DNA of 18,008 bases from Clostridiales bacterium UBA4644 (lineage in GTDB: Bacteria > Bacillota > Clostridia > Oscillospirales > Butyricicoccaceae): positions 1-18,008 of the forward strand of contig DHMK01000004.1 in assembly GCA_002405755.1 (NCBI GenBank), in the 5' to 3' direction. Of this stretch, positions 5,859 to 14,029 are shown piece after piece. Each line of letters begins with the position of its first letter. Position 1 is the first letter of the stretch. The notes below the pieces were generated by a model. It saw only the letters and a program-made list of their open reading frames with translations. It ran no database searches and had not been told where the DNA came from. Made by a program: the position numbers and the translations under genes.

Positions 5859-8099
5859 TTGAAAAAATTTATCATCGTGTTTGCCGCGCTGCTGGCGGCG
5901 GTGCTGTGCTACGATCTGCTCCGCTTCCGGCTGGGCTTTTCCTTCGGGCTATGGCAGGAGCGGGAGCCTGCGGCCTTTATGACCGCCGACGCCGAAGCCA
6001 TCTATATGGACCGGGGGCAGGGGCCGGAGCCCTTTACCGTCCGGGGCGTCAACCTGGGCGTGGGCATCCCCGGGAAATGGGCCACCGACTACGCCATCGA
6101 CAAGGAGACCTATCTCCGCTGGTTTTCCCAGATGCAGGAGATGGGGGCCAATACCGTGCGGGTCTATATCACCCTGCAGGATGATTTTTACAACGCCTTT
6201 TACGAATACAACACCGCCCGGGAGGCGGCGGGGGAGGAGCCGCTCTGGCTGATCCACGGGGTCTGGGTCAACGATTATGTGCAAAACTCCCACCGGGACG
6301 CCTACCACCGGGATTTTCTGGAGGCCTTCGTCCGGGACGGACGCACCATGGTGGACGTGATCCACGGAAACAAGCGCATCTCTCTGGGCCGGGGCACCGG
6401 CTCCGGCCTTTACCGGCGGGACATTTCCCGCTGGGTGCTGGGCTATATCCTGGGGGTGGAATGGGAGGATGTGACCGTTACCTACACCGACCACAAATAT
6501 CCCGACCTGGAGCCTTATCAGGGGACCTATCTTTCCGCCTCGGACGACGCCACCGCCTTTGAATCCATGCTGGCCCAGGCGGGCGACCGGATCATCGCCT
6601 ACGAGACCAGCCGCTATCATCAGCAGCGGCTGGTGGCCTTCTCCAACTGGCCCACCACCGACCCCTTCCTCTATCCGGAGGATATCACCACCTTTTTCAT
6701 GAAATGCGCCCAGGTGGACGTGGAGCACATCGTGGCGGAGCCGGCCTTCGTCTCCGGACAGTTCGCCTCCTACCATGTGTATCCCTATTATCCCGATTAT
6801 CTCAACTATATCCTGCACCCGGCGGAGATGGAAAAAAGCCCCGTCTGGGAGGGCAAGGAGGTGGTCTCCCGCGTGGAGACCGGCGCGGGAACGCCCATCG
6901 GCACGGTTTTGGAGCAGGAGGATTTTTACGGGCCGGAGGGGGAGGCCAACACCTATCTTGCCTATCTCCGCGCCCTGCGGCGGCACCACACCATGCCGGT
7001 GGTCATCTCGGAGTTCGGCGTTTCCACCGGCCGGGGCATGGCCCAGCGGGACCAGAACACCCGCCGCAACCAGGGCCATATGTCGGAGACGGAGCAGGGG
7101 CAGGCGCTGGAGGAATGCTGGGAGGATATCATGACGGCGGGCTGCGCCGGCGGCTGCGTTTTTACCTGGCAGGACGAGTGGTTCAAGCGCACCTGGAACA
7201 CCATGCACGCCGTGGACCTGCAGCGGACGCCCTACTGGAGCGATTATCAGACCAACGAGCAGTATTTCGGCCTGCTGTCCTTCGATCCCGGGGAGGAGGA
7301 GAGCGTCTGCTATGTGGACGGCGACCTTTCCGAATGGACGGAGGAGGATAAGATCCTGGACGAGGGCAGCCGGGCGCTCTCCCTGAAATATGACGAGCGG
7401 TTCGTTTATCTGCTGCTTTATGAGGAGGGCTTTTCCGAAGGGGAGAAGCGGCTGTATGTGCCCATCGACGTGACGCCCAACAGCGGCAGCACCTGGTGCG
7501 AGAGCAGCGGCGTTTCCTTCGACCGGGCGGCGGATTTTCTTCTGTGTATCGACGGCCGGGAAAGCAGCCGGCTGCTGGTGCAGGAGCGCTATGAGGTGCT
7601 GCGGGCCATGTTTTATCACGAGACCCACGACCAGGACGCCTATCTGGATCCGCCGGACGCGGATTCGCCGGTATTCAAGGACATCCGGCTCATGCTGCAG
7701 ACGGCCACGCCGCTGCTCACCGGCAACTGGCAGGCCAGCGCGGAGACCTATGAGACCGGCTTGCTCACCTACGGCAACGCAAACCCCCGGGCGGCGGACT
7801 TCAATTCTCTGGCGGACTTCATCTTCGCCGGGGACTATGTGGAGCTGAAGCTGCCCTGGCAGCTGCTGAACTTTGCCGATCCCTCCCGGATGGCCGTCCA
7901 CGACGATTACTACATCCATTACGGCGTGGAGACCGTCACCGTCGACGGCATCTGGCTGGGCCTTACCGACGGGGAGGACGAGGGCCGCACCGTTCTGGCG
8001 CAGGCGCCCCTGAAGGGCTGGGGCAACCGGGTCGCCTATCATGAGCGGCGGAAGGCGTCTTATTACGCGCTGCAGCGGCTCTGGGCCGGGAACGACTGA
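5859..8099 (+). CDS. Membrane-anchored glycoside hydrolase (clan A-like TIM barrel) with C-terminal carbohydrate-binding domain
   Basis: This 746-residue protein starts at a TTG, 8 bases after AGGGAGG, followed directly by a signal-anchor (residues 3-22). The catalytic region (about 55-475) begins VRGVNLGVGIPGKW and continues with MQEMGANTVRVY (92-103), typical of clan GH-A barrels. Probable acid/base is E201 in LGVEWED and probable nucleophile is E385 in VVISEFGVS; WQDEWFK (437-443) lies at the end of the barrel. From about 485 (DGDLSEW) to the end it resembles the CBM9/DOMON-like domains that bind sugars. The exact GH family and substrate cannot be assigned by eye. Anchored hydrolases occur in several bacterial glycan synthase operons, where they trim or release polymer; the GT2 gene downstream suggests that job here. 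The gap to the CotH gene is 27 bases. Confidence 0.82.
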   Translation: MKKFIIVFAALLAAVLCYDLLRFRLGFSFGLWQEREPAAFMTADAEAIYMDRGQGPEPFTVRGVNLGVGIPGKWATDYAIDKETYLRWFSQMQEMGANTVRVYITLQDDFYNAFYEYNTAREAAGEEPLWLIHGVWVNDYVQNSHRDAYHRDFLEAFVRDGRTMVDVIHGNKRISLGRGTGSGLYRRDISRWVLGYILGVEWEDVTVTYTDHKYPDLEPYQGTYLSASDDATAFESMLAQAGDRIIAYETSRYHQQRLVAFSNWPTTDPFLYPEDITTFFMKCAQVDVEHIVAEPAFVSGQFASYHVYPYYPDYLNYILHPAEMEKSPVWEGKEVVSRVETGAGTPIGTVLEQEDFYGPEGEANTYLAYLRALRRHHTMPVVISEFGVSTGRGMAQRDQNTRRNQGHMSETEQGQALEECWEDIMTAGCAGGCVFTWQDEWFKRTWNTMHAVDLQRTPYWSDYQTNEQYFGLLSFDPGEEESVCYVDGDLSEWTEEDKILDEGSRALSLKYDERFVYLLLYEEGFSEGEKRLYVPIDVTPNSGSTWCESSGVSFDRAADFLLCIDGRESSRLLVQERYEVLRAMFYHETHDQDAYLDPPDADSPVFKDIRLMLQTATPLLTGNWQASAETYETGLLTYGNANPRAADFNSLADFIFAGDYVELKLPWQLLNFADPSRMAVHDDYYIHYGVETVTVDGIWLGLTDGEDEGRTVLAQAPLKGWGNRVAYHERRKASYYALQRLWAGND

Positions 8100-8124
8100 G
8101 ATCAAGGAAAGGGAGGGCAGGACC

Positions 8125-9252
8125 GTGCCGGTAGAGGGACTGATCTATCTGTATCTTGCCATATGCGCCGGGATGATCGGCTTTAATCTTACCGCCGCCG
8201 CCCGGGCCAGACGCCGGGAGCGGCGCATCGCCCGGAAAACAGACCGCATGGAGCGGCGCATCGTCCGGCAGCTGCCGCTGCTGGAAGCCACGGACCTGCT
8301 GGAGGAGGGCTTTCTCCGGGGGATGGAGCGCCGCCTGCGCCGGGTGGAAAATATGCTGGCCTTCGACGGGGCGCTGGAGCGCCTGCAGGCCCGGCAGCCG
8401 GAGCAGGTCCGGGCGCTTTTGCGGGCCATGGACGGCGTTACCGTGGCGCTGGCGGAGGACTACTGCCGCCGCCGGGACGACGTGGAGGCGGCCTATTTTC
8501 CCTATATCATCCGAAAATACCGTCTGCTGCAGGGCCGGAAGGACCGGGCGCTGGAAAAGCTGCTGCTGGGACTTCTGCGCCAGCCGGGCCTTTATTGCCG
8601 GGAGAGCGCCATGCAGGCCATCTATACGGCGGGCGACCCGGCGCTGGTGGTGCAGGCGCTTCTGATCATCGACGGCGAGCGCTGGTTTTACCACGGCAGG
8701 CTGATCTCCGACGGCCTGCTCAACGATCAGAGCGACCGCCGGGTGCTGGACCGGGCGCTCTGGGACGCCTTTGACCAGCTTGGCCCGGCGATGCAGCTGG
8801 CGCTTTTGAATTACTTCCGCTATTCCTCCGGCGACCATCCGGAGAAAATGCTGGCGCTGCTGCAGGATCCGGAGCGGGACGACGAGCTGCGCTTTTCCTG
8901 CCTGCGCTATCTGGGGCATTATCCCTATGCGCCGGCCTATGAGACGCTGCTGGAGCTGGCGGAGCCCGACCGGGAGCGGCGCTGGGAATATGCGGCGGTG
9001 GCCGCCGCGGCGCTGAGCGCCTATCCGGGAGAGGAAACGGTGGAGGTCCTGCGGCGGGATCTGTGCCACGCCAACTGGTACGTCCGCGACAACGCCGCCC
9101 GGAGCCTGGAAAGGCTGGGCTGTCCCTGGCGGGAGCTGGAGGACGTGATGGCGGGCGGCGACCGATATGCCGCGGAGATCCTGCGCTACCGGCTGGAGGA
9201 GCGGGAGCTGGCGGCGGAGAGAAGGGAGGAAGCGGCGTGTACGACGGCGTAA
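8125..9252 (+). CDS. Membrane-anchored HEAT-repeat protein
   Basis: This 375-residue protein starts at a GTG, 8 bases after GGGAGG; an earlier in-frame ATG at 8041 lies inside the preceding gene and is rejected. One membrane segment (about residues 4-24) is followed by an arginine-rich, helical stretch (26-75), so the bulk is probably cytoplasmic by the positive-inside rule. The remainder is a chain of helical pairs of HEAT/armadillo type, for example around 235-265, 265-300 and 305-345 (NWYVRDNAARSLERLG is a classic HEAT helix). There is no catalytic motif. Such solenoids bind partner proteins, so a scaffold or adaptor for the glycosyltransferase is plausible. Support for that is tight coupling: its last 16 bases overlap the start of the GT2 gene. 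The specific partner is unknown. Confidence 0.8.
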   Translation: MPVEGLIYLYLAICAGMIGFNLTAAARARRRERRIARKTDRMERRIVRQLPLLEATDLLEEGFLRGMERRLRRVENMLAFDGALERLQARQPEQVRALLRAMDGVTVALAEDYCRRRDDVEAAYFPYIIRKYRLLQGRKDRALEKLLLGLLRQPGLYCRESAMQAIYTAGDPALVVQALLIIDGERWFYHGRLISDGLLNDQSDRRVLDRALWDAFDQLGPAMQLALLNYFRYSSGDHPEKMLALLQDPERDDELRFSCLRYLGHYPYAPAYETLLELAEPDRERRWEYAAVAAAALSAYPGEETVEVLRRDLCHANWYVRDNAARSLERLGCPWRELEDVMAGGDRYAAEILRYRLEERELAAERREEAACTTA

Positions 9253-10640
9253 AGCTTTTTCTGGAGATCGTGGGCTGGTTCTTTGTGCTCTATCTGCTGG
9301 GCTATTCCACCTTTCTGTTCGTCTCCGTGCTCACAGGCTCGCTGGAGCTTTATAAGCACGCCCGGCGGGAGCAGCTGAAGGTTTTGCTGCCGGCAGATGA
9401 TCAGCTGCCCGTGAGCATCATCGTTCCCGCCCACAACGAGGAGATCACCGCGGCGGATACGGTGCGGTCGCTGCTGGCGCTGGATTATCGGGCCTATGAG
9501 ATCATCGTGGTGGACGACGGCTCCACCGACGACACCGCCCGGGTGCTGACGGAGGCCTTTGACCTGCACCGGATCCAGCGGCCCATCCACCGGCGCGTTC
9601 CCAGCGAGCGGGAGGAGGCCGTTTACGAGAGCCGGAGCCACAAGGTCCCGCTGACGCTGATCTGCAAGAAAAACGGCGGCAAGGCCGACGCCCTGAACAT
9701 GGGCATCAACGTCTCCCGCTTCCCTTATTTTATCTGCATGGACGCGGATTCCGTCCTGCAGTACGATTCCCTGCGCCGCATCGTTCAGCCCGTTCTGGAG
9801 GACGGGAACGTGGTGGCCGTGGGCGGACTGGTGCAGGCGGCCAACGGGGTGGAGCTGGAAAACGGCCGGATCCGGCGCTACCGGATGCCCCGGAATCTGC
9901 TGGCCTTTATGCAGACGCTGGAATATGACCGGTCGTTTCTGGCGTCGCGGATCCTGTTTGACCGGTTCAACGGCTCCATGATCATCTCCGGGGCCTTCGG
10001 CCTGTTCAAAAAGGAGACGGTGGTGGCCGTGGGCGGCTATGAGCGGGGCACCGTGGGGGAGGACATGGAGCTGGTGGTGCGGCTGCACGAATACTGCAGC
10101 GCCCACGGCATCGGCTATGCCATCCGCTACGCCAGCGACGCCGTCTGCTGGACGCAGGTGCCGGAGCGGCTGGGCGATCTTTGCAAGCAGCGCAAGCGCT
10201 GGCATCTGGGCCTGTTTCAGAGCCTGAATCGCCACCGGGATATGTTTTCCGACCGGCGGTTCGGGGCGGTGGGGTATATTTCCTATCTGTATTTTCTGAT
10301 CTATGAGCTGCTTTCGCCGCTGATCGAGATCTTCGGCGTGTTTACCATGGCGCTGGCCTGGTGGCTGGATCTGATCAACGTGCCGTTTATGCTGCTGTTT
10401 TTCGCGATCTACGCCGTCTTTGGCGCGATCATGACGCTGACGGTGTTTTTCTCCCGCAATTTTACGGCGGAGGTGCGGATCACCCTGTGGGACGGCCTTC
10501 GGGCGGCGGCGCTGTGCCTGGTGGAGCTGGTGTTTCTGCGGTTCGTATTGGCCTGGGTCCGGTGTACGGCCTTCTTGGGCTACCGGCGGAAAAAGCTGCA
10601 ATGGGGACAGATCCGGCGGAAAAAGATCGACCTGAACTGA
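9237..10640 (+). CDS. Processive family 2 glycosyltransferase (polysaccharide synthase)
   Basis: This 467-residue membrane synthase starts at a GTG, 6 bases after AGGGAGGA and inside the end of the HEAT gene. One membrane segment (about 6-33) precedes a GT-A domain: IIVPAHNEE (61-69), VVDDGSTDD (91-99), the metal-binding DADS (169-172), SGAFGLFKKE (251-260), the general-base region GEDME (274-278) and QRKRW (318-322). Several C-terminal membrane segments follow (about 345-405 and 418-445). The D,D,D,QxxRW set and the topology match processive inverting synthases such as those for cellulose, hyaluronan and poly-GlcNAc, which polymerise and export a glycan from UDP-sugars. The sugar cannot be told from sequence. 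No PilZ domain is present, so if c-di-GMP activates the enzyme directly it must do so through a partner. EAL and GGDEF genes follow after 10 bases. Confidence 0.9.
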   Translation: MYDGVKLFLEIVGWFFVLYLLGYSTFLFVSVLTGSLELYKHARREQLKVLLPADDQLPVSIIVPAHNEEITAADTVRSLLALDYRAYEIIVVDDGSTDDTARVLTEAFDLHRIQRPIHRRVPSEREEAVYESRSHKVPLTLICKKNGGKADALNMGINVSRFPYFICMDADSVLQYDSLRRIVQPVLEDGNVVAVGGLVQAANGVELENGRIRRYRMPRNLLAFMQTLEYDRSFLASRILFDRFNGSMIISGAFGLFKKETVVAVGGYERGTVGEDMELVVRLHEYCSAHGIGYAIRYASDAVCWTQVPERLGDLCKQRKRWHLGLFQSLNRHRDMFSDRRFGAVGYISYLYFLIYELLSPLIEIFGVFTMALAWWLDLINVPFMLLFFAIYAVFGAIMTLTVFFSRNFTAEVRITLWDGLRAAALCLVELVFLRFVLAWVRCTAFLGYRRKKLQWGQIRRKKIDLN

Positions 10641-10650
10641 GGTGGAGCAT

Positions 10651-12540
10651 ATGAAACGACTGGAAAAAAGGCTTCGGGCGGCGGCGCTGGCCCTGCTGCT
10701 GGGGCTGCTGCTGGCCCTGCCGGCCCGAGGGGAGGAGACCGTCCTCATCGCGGGAAACGACGGGCTTTATCCCATCGAATCCTACGATCCGGAGGAGGAG
10801 CGCTACGTGGGCCTGCTGCCGGAGCTTTATGCGCGCCTTGCCCGGGAGACGGGCCTGCGGCTGGTCTATCTGCCCCACGAGGGCGACACCGGCCACGGAC
10901 AGCGGGCGGAAAACCGGCAGGCGGATATCCTCTCCGCCTATCTGCCCGGGACGGTGGACGAAACGCTGCTGCGGGGGTGGATCACCCTGTGCCGCAGGGA
11001 GACGGAGCAGGGCATGCAGGAGGTCCGGGTGGGCTTTATGAACACCCTTCCCCCGGAGACGGCGGAGACGCTCCTGCAGGCGCTGCAGGCGATCCCCCCG
11101 GAGGAGGAGCTGGGGCTTTTGGCGGGCGGTCTGGAGGCCGACCGGGGCGTTCCCCGGCGGCGGTTTTTTGCCGCGCTGGCGGCGGCAGGAGGAATGACGC
11201 TGCTGGCGGCGCTGACGCTGGTCCTGCTTTTGCGCCAGAAGCGGGGCGCCGCCCGGGAGCGGGCAGGGATCGTGCCCCGGCTGGGCGTTGGCGGCTATCA
11301 GGCCTATCTGCGCCGGATGGAGCAGGCCGTTCCGCCCCAGGCGAGAGGGCTTTATTATGTGGCCAGCATCGGCTGCGACGAGCCGCTGCTGGAGCAGCGC
11401 CTGGACGGGAGCCGCATCGATCAGCTGGAGCGCTGCGCCGTGGACTATCTCAAGCGGAGCTGCGGCCGGAGGGAAGGGGTCTATTATGTGAGCCGGGGGA
11501 GCTTTGCCCTGCTCCTCTGCTGCGGCAGCCGGGAAAAGGCCGAGCGGCGGATCGGGATCCTGATGGAGGAGCTGAACACCCAGCTGACGGGCGTCCGGCA
11601 GGAGTTTTCCGGGCTGGTGCGGGCGGGCGTCTGCGCCCTGGGCGAGGATCGGCCCCTCAGCGGCGACGCTGCGCTGACCCATGCCCGGCAGGGCCGCCGC
11701 TATGCGGAGGAGCAGGGACTGTCCTATGCCTTTACCACGGGGCAGATGCTTGCGGCGGGCGCAAGACAGGAGCGTCTGCGGCGGCGGTGTGCCGAGGCCG
11801 TGGCCCAGGGGGAGATGACCCCCTATCTGCAGCTGGTAGTGGACCGGGAGGGCCGGGTGGACGGCGCGGAGCTGCTTTCCCGCTGGCAGGAGCCGGAGGA
11901 GGGCCTGCTGCAGCCGGGAGAATATATCGACCTGATGATCCGCAGCGGCGTGATCGCCCGGCACGACCTGGAGATCTTCCGCCAGACCTGCCGGCAGCTG
12001 GAGGCGTGGAGCCGTCAGCCGGGGCGGGAGAAGCTTTATCTGGCCTGCAATTTCACCCGGGCCACCCTTTCGGAGCCGGACTTTGTGGAGCAGATCCGCC
12101 GGGTCGCCGAGGGCTTTTCCTTCCCCCGGGACCGGCTGATGCTGGAGATCACCGAGGACACCCTGGCCCGCAGCGAGAGCGCCGTCCGGGAGACGCTTCT
12201 GGGACTGACGGCGCTGGGCTTCCGCATGGCGCTGGACGATCTTGGGGCGGGCTATTCCTCTCTGCAGGATCTCTGCAGCTATCCCATCCAGTGCGTCAAG
12301 CTGGAGCGGAGGCTGATCCTGCGGACGGCGGAGGAGCAGGGGCGCAGGCTGGTGGCCGGGCTCTGCCAGCTTTCCCACAGCATGGGCATCCGGGTGCTCT
12401 GCGAGGGCGTGGAGACCCGGGAGCAGCGGGACACCGTGCTGGAGCTGGGCTGCGACCTGATCCAGGGCTTTTACTATGCCCGGCCGCTGCCCCCGCGGGA
12501 GGCGGAGCGGCTTTTGCAGCAGATGCTGGAGGAAGCATAA
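10651..12540 (+). CDS. Membrane c-di-GMP phosphodiesterase: reduced solute-binding-type sensor, degenerate GGDEF, EAL
   Basis: This 629-residue protein starts at the ATG 6 bases after GAGGTG. Order: signal peptide (1-27); an extracytoplasmic region (30-165) resembling a family-3 solute-binding domain; a membrane segment (172-194); a GGDEF-like domain (about 210-365) whose signature is replaced by SRGSFALLL (281-289), so it cannot make c-di-GMP; and an EAL domain (about 375-629). The EAL catalytic set is intact: ELL at 407-409, N467, E499, DD at 529-530, K550, E585/E588 and Q605. Minor departures are PIQ for P-x-D and KLE for K-I-D. It should hydrolyse c-di-GMP to pGpG. The sensor seems too short for both lobes of a solute-binding fold. 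It lies between the glycan synthase and a cyclase (12-base gap) and probably lowers the signal that drives the operon. Confidence 0.88.
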   Translation: MKRLEKRLRAAALALLLGLLLALPARGEETVLIAGNDGLYPIESYDPEEERYVGLLPELYARLARETGLRLVYLPHEGDTGHGQRAENRQADILSAYLPGTVDETLLRGWITLCRRETEQGMQEVRVGFMNTLPPETAETLLQALQAIPPEEELGLLAGGLEADRGVPRRRFFAALAAAGGMTLLAALTLVLLLRQKRGAARERAGIVPRLGVGGYQAYLRRMEQAVPPQARGLYYVASIGCDEPLLEQRLDGSRIDQLERCAVDYLKRSCGRREGVYYVSRGSFALLLCCGSREKAERRIGILMEELNTQLTGVRQEFSGLVRAGVCALGEDRPLSGDAALTHARQGRRYAEEQGLSYAFTTGQMLAAGARQERLRRRCAEAVAQGEMTPYLQLVVDREGRVDGAELLSRWQEPEEGLLQPGEYIDLMIRSGVIARHDLEIFRQTCRQLEAWSRQPGREKLYLACNFTRATLSEPDFVEQIRRVAEGFSFPRDRLMLEITEDTLARSESAVRETLLGLTALGFRMALDDLGAGYSSLQDLCSYPIQCVKLERRLILRTAEEQGRRLVAGLCQLSHSMGIRVLCEGVETREQRDTVLELGCDLIQGFYYARPLPPREAERLLQQMLEEA

Positions 12541-12552
12541 GGAGGCGGAAGC

Positions 12553-13983
12553 ATGGGAAGCAAAAAATGGTGGATGGCGTTTCTGCTGGCCACGGTGACG
12601 ACGGTCTGTCTGCTGGCGGCCACGGTGCTGATCTGCGCCGGACGGGCAGGCGAGGCCATGCGGCAGCATTCCTTTGACGAGCTGACGGCCTCCGCCCGGC
12701 GCCTGGCGGAGGATTATTACAGCACCATCAAAAACGATCAGGTCTTTCTCTCCGCCATGGCGGAGCTGATCGCCCGGCAGGAGCTGGGCGACGTGGACAC
12801 GCTGCTGCAGGTGATGAACTCCTTCAGCTTTGAGGAGTCGTTTCTCACCGAGCTGATCCTGCTGATGCCGGACGAGCGGCTGCTGCACAGCGACGGCACC
12901 TGGTATGACGTTTCCGACCGGGTGGATTTTGAAGCGGAGGCCCGGAAGGGGGCCTATATTTCCGACCGGGTGGCCAGTCTGTTTGCGCCGGAGCGGCAGG
13001 TGGTGCGCAGCGCCATGCCCGTGAAGCGGGACGGGGAGACCGTGGCCATCCTCTACGGCGTGATCATCCTCAAGGAGAGCCGGCGGGCCTATTCCTCGGA
13101 TTATTACAACGGCAGCGCCTTTCTCCTGGTGGTGGACGGCAATACCGGCGACATCCTGCTGGACACCTGGCACGACACCCTGGGCAATCTGGCGGACCTG
13201 GGCGACCGGGAGACGCTGAAGGGCTATACCTATGAGCAGGCCGTGGAAAATATGCGGCAGGGAAGGGCCGGCGATATGCGCTCGGTCTCCAAGACCACGG
13301 GGGAGACCCTTTATATGCACTACGAGCCGGTGGGCATCAACAACTGGAGCGTTACCATCGGCGTCAGCGAGGAAGATGCCCTGGCGGGGACAAGGGGCGG
13401 CGTTCGCACCCTGTATCGCATGGCGGCCATCGTGGGGGCGCTGCTGGTGGCTTATCTGGCCTTTGTGGCCGGACACCTGGTCCGGGGCTGGCGGGGGATC
13501 TATCGCCTGAGCCTTGCCGATCCGGGCACCGGGCTGCTCAACCGCAGCGCCTATGAGAAATATCTGCAGAAGAGCGAGAATACGGCCTTTTCGCCGGCGG
13601 CCTGCATCTATATCGACGCCAACGGCCTCCACGAGATCAACAATCAATATGGCCATGAGGCCGGCGACCGGATGCTCCGGATGCTGGGGGAGCTGCTGCG
13701 GGAGCAGTTTCCCGAGGGGAAGCTCTACCGGGTGGGCGGCGACGAGATCGTGGTCTTCCCCACGCCGGAGGAGCGCTGCGGGCCGCGGATGCGCACGGTG
13801 GTAAAGCGGCTGGCCGTTCGGGGCTACAGCATCTCCTACGGCGTGGCCGCCGCCCAGAGGACGGTGGGTCTGCGGGCGCTGGTCCGGGAGGCGGACGAGG
13901 AAATGCTGGACAAAAAGCGCGCCTACTATGCCGGCCGGGCCCGGCGGGAGCCGCGCAGCGGACCGCCGGAAAAACAGAGATAA
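12553..13983 (+). CDS. Membrane diguanylate cyclase with extracytoplasmic dCACHE-like sensor
   Basis: This 476-residue protein has two membrane segments (about 7-30 and 290-310) flanking an extracytoplasmic region (31-288) that looks like a double CACHE sensor, for example GAYISDRV (133-140), a SAMPV...VAILYGVI stretch (153-171) and NNWSVTIGVS (263-272). The cytoplasmic GGDEF domain (about 318-460) begins LADPGTGLLNR and keeps metal D355, guanine-binding N363, D372 and the signature RVGGDEI (393-399; the last position is I rather than F). The RxxD inhibitory site, four residues before the signature arginine, is absent (FPEG at 386-389), so product feedback by that route is not expected. It should make c-di-GMP from GTP in response to an outside ligand. 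As the last gene of the riboswitch operon it would raise the signal that the riboswitch senses. GGAGG lies 7 bases before the ATG. Confidence 0.92.
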   Translation: MGSKKWWMAFLLATVTTVCLLAATVLICAGRAGEAMRQHSFDELTASARRLAEDYYSTIKNDQVFLSAMAELIARQELGDVDTLLQVMNSFSFEESFLTELILLMPDERLLHSDGTWYDVSDRVDFEAEARKGAYISDRVASLFAPERQVVRSAMPVKRDGETVAILYGVIILKESRRAYSSDYYNGSAFLLVVDGNTGDILLDTWHDTLGNLADLGDRETLKGYTYEQAVENMRQGRAGDMRSVSKTTGETLYMHYEPVGINNWSVTIGVSEEDALAGTRGGVRTLYRMAAIVGALLVAYLAFVAGHLVRGWRGIYRLSLADPGTGLLNRSAYEKYLQKSENTAFSPAACIYIDANGLHEINNQYGHEAGDRMLRMLGELLREQFPEGKLYRVGGDEIVVFPTPEERCGPRMRTVVKRLAVRGYSISYGVAAAQRTVGLRALVREADEEMLDKKRAYYAGRARREPRSGPPEKQR

Positions 13984-13989
13984 AAGGAA

Positions 13990-14025
13990 GGGGCGCACGA
14001 TCCGAAGCGGAGGCGCGCCCCTTTT
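13990..14025 (+). terminator. Terminator of the c-di-GMP operon, probably bidirectional
   Basis: GGGGCGC (13990-13996) pairs with GCGCCCC (14015-14021), with an inner CCG-AAG-CGG hairpin (14002-14010) and TTTT at 14022-14025. It begins 6 bases after the stop of the cyclase gene. On the minus strand the same stem is followed by TTCCTTTTAT, so it could also stop transcripts from the converging serine acetyltransferase gene. Confidence 0.85.
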
Positions 14026-14029
14026 GCCT

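Noticed and set aside
5949..8105. Long minus-strand open frame opposite the glycoside hydrolase gene
   Set aside because: It is a shadow of a recognised hydrolase, with V/G/H-rich composition and no ribosome binding site or neighbours on that strand.
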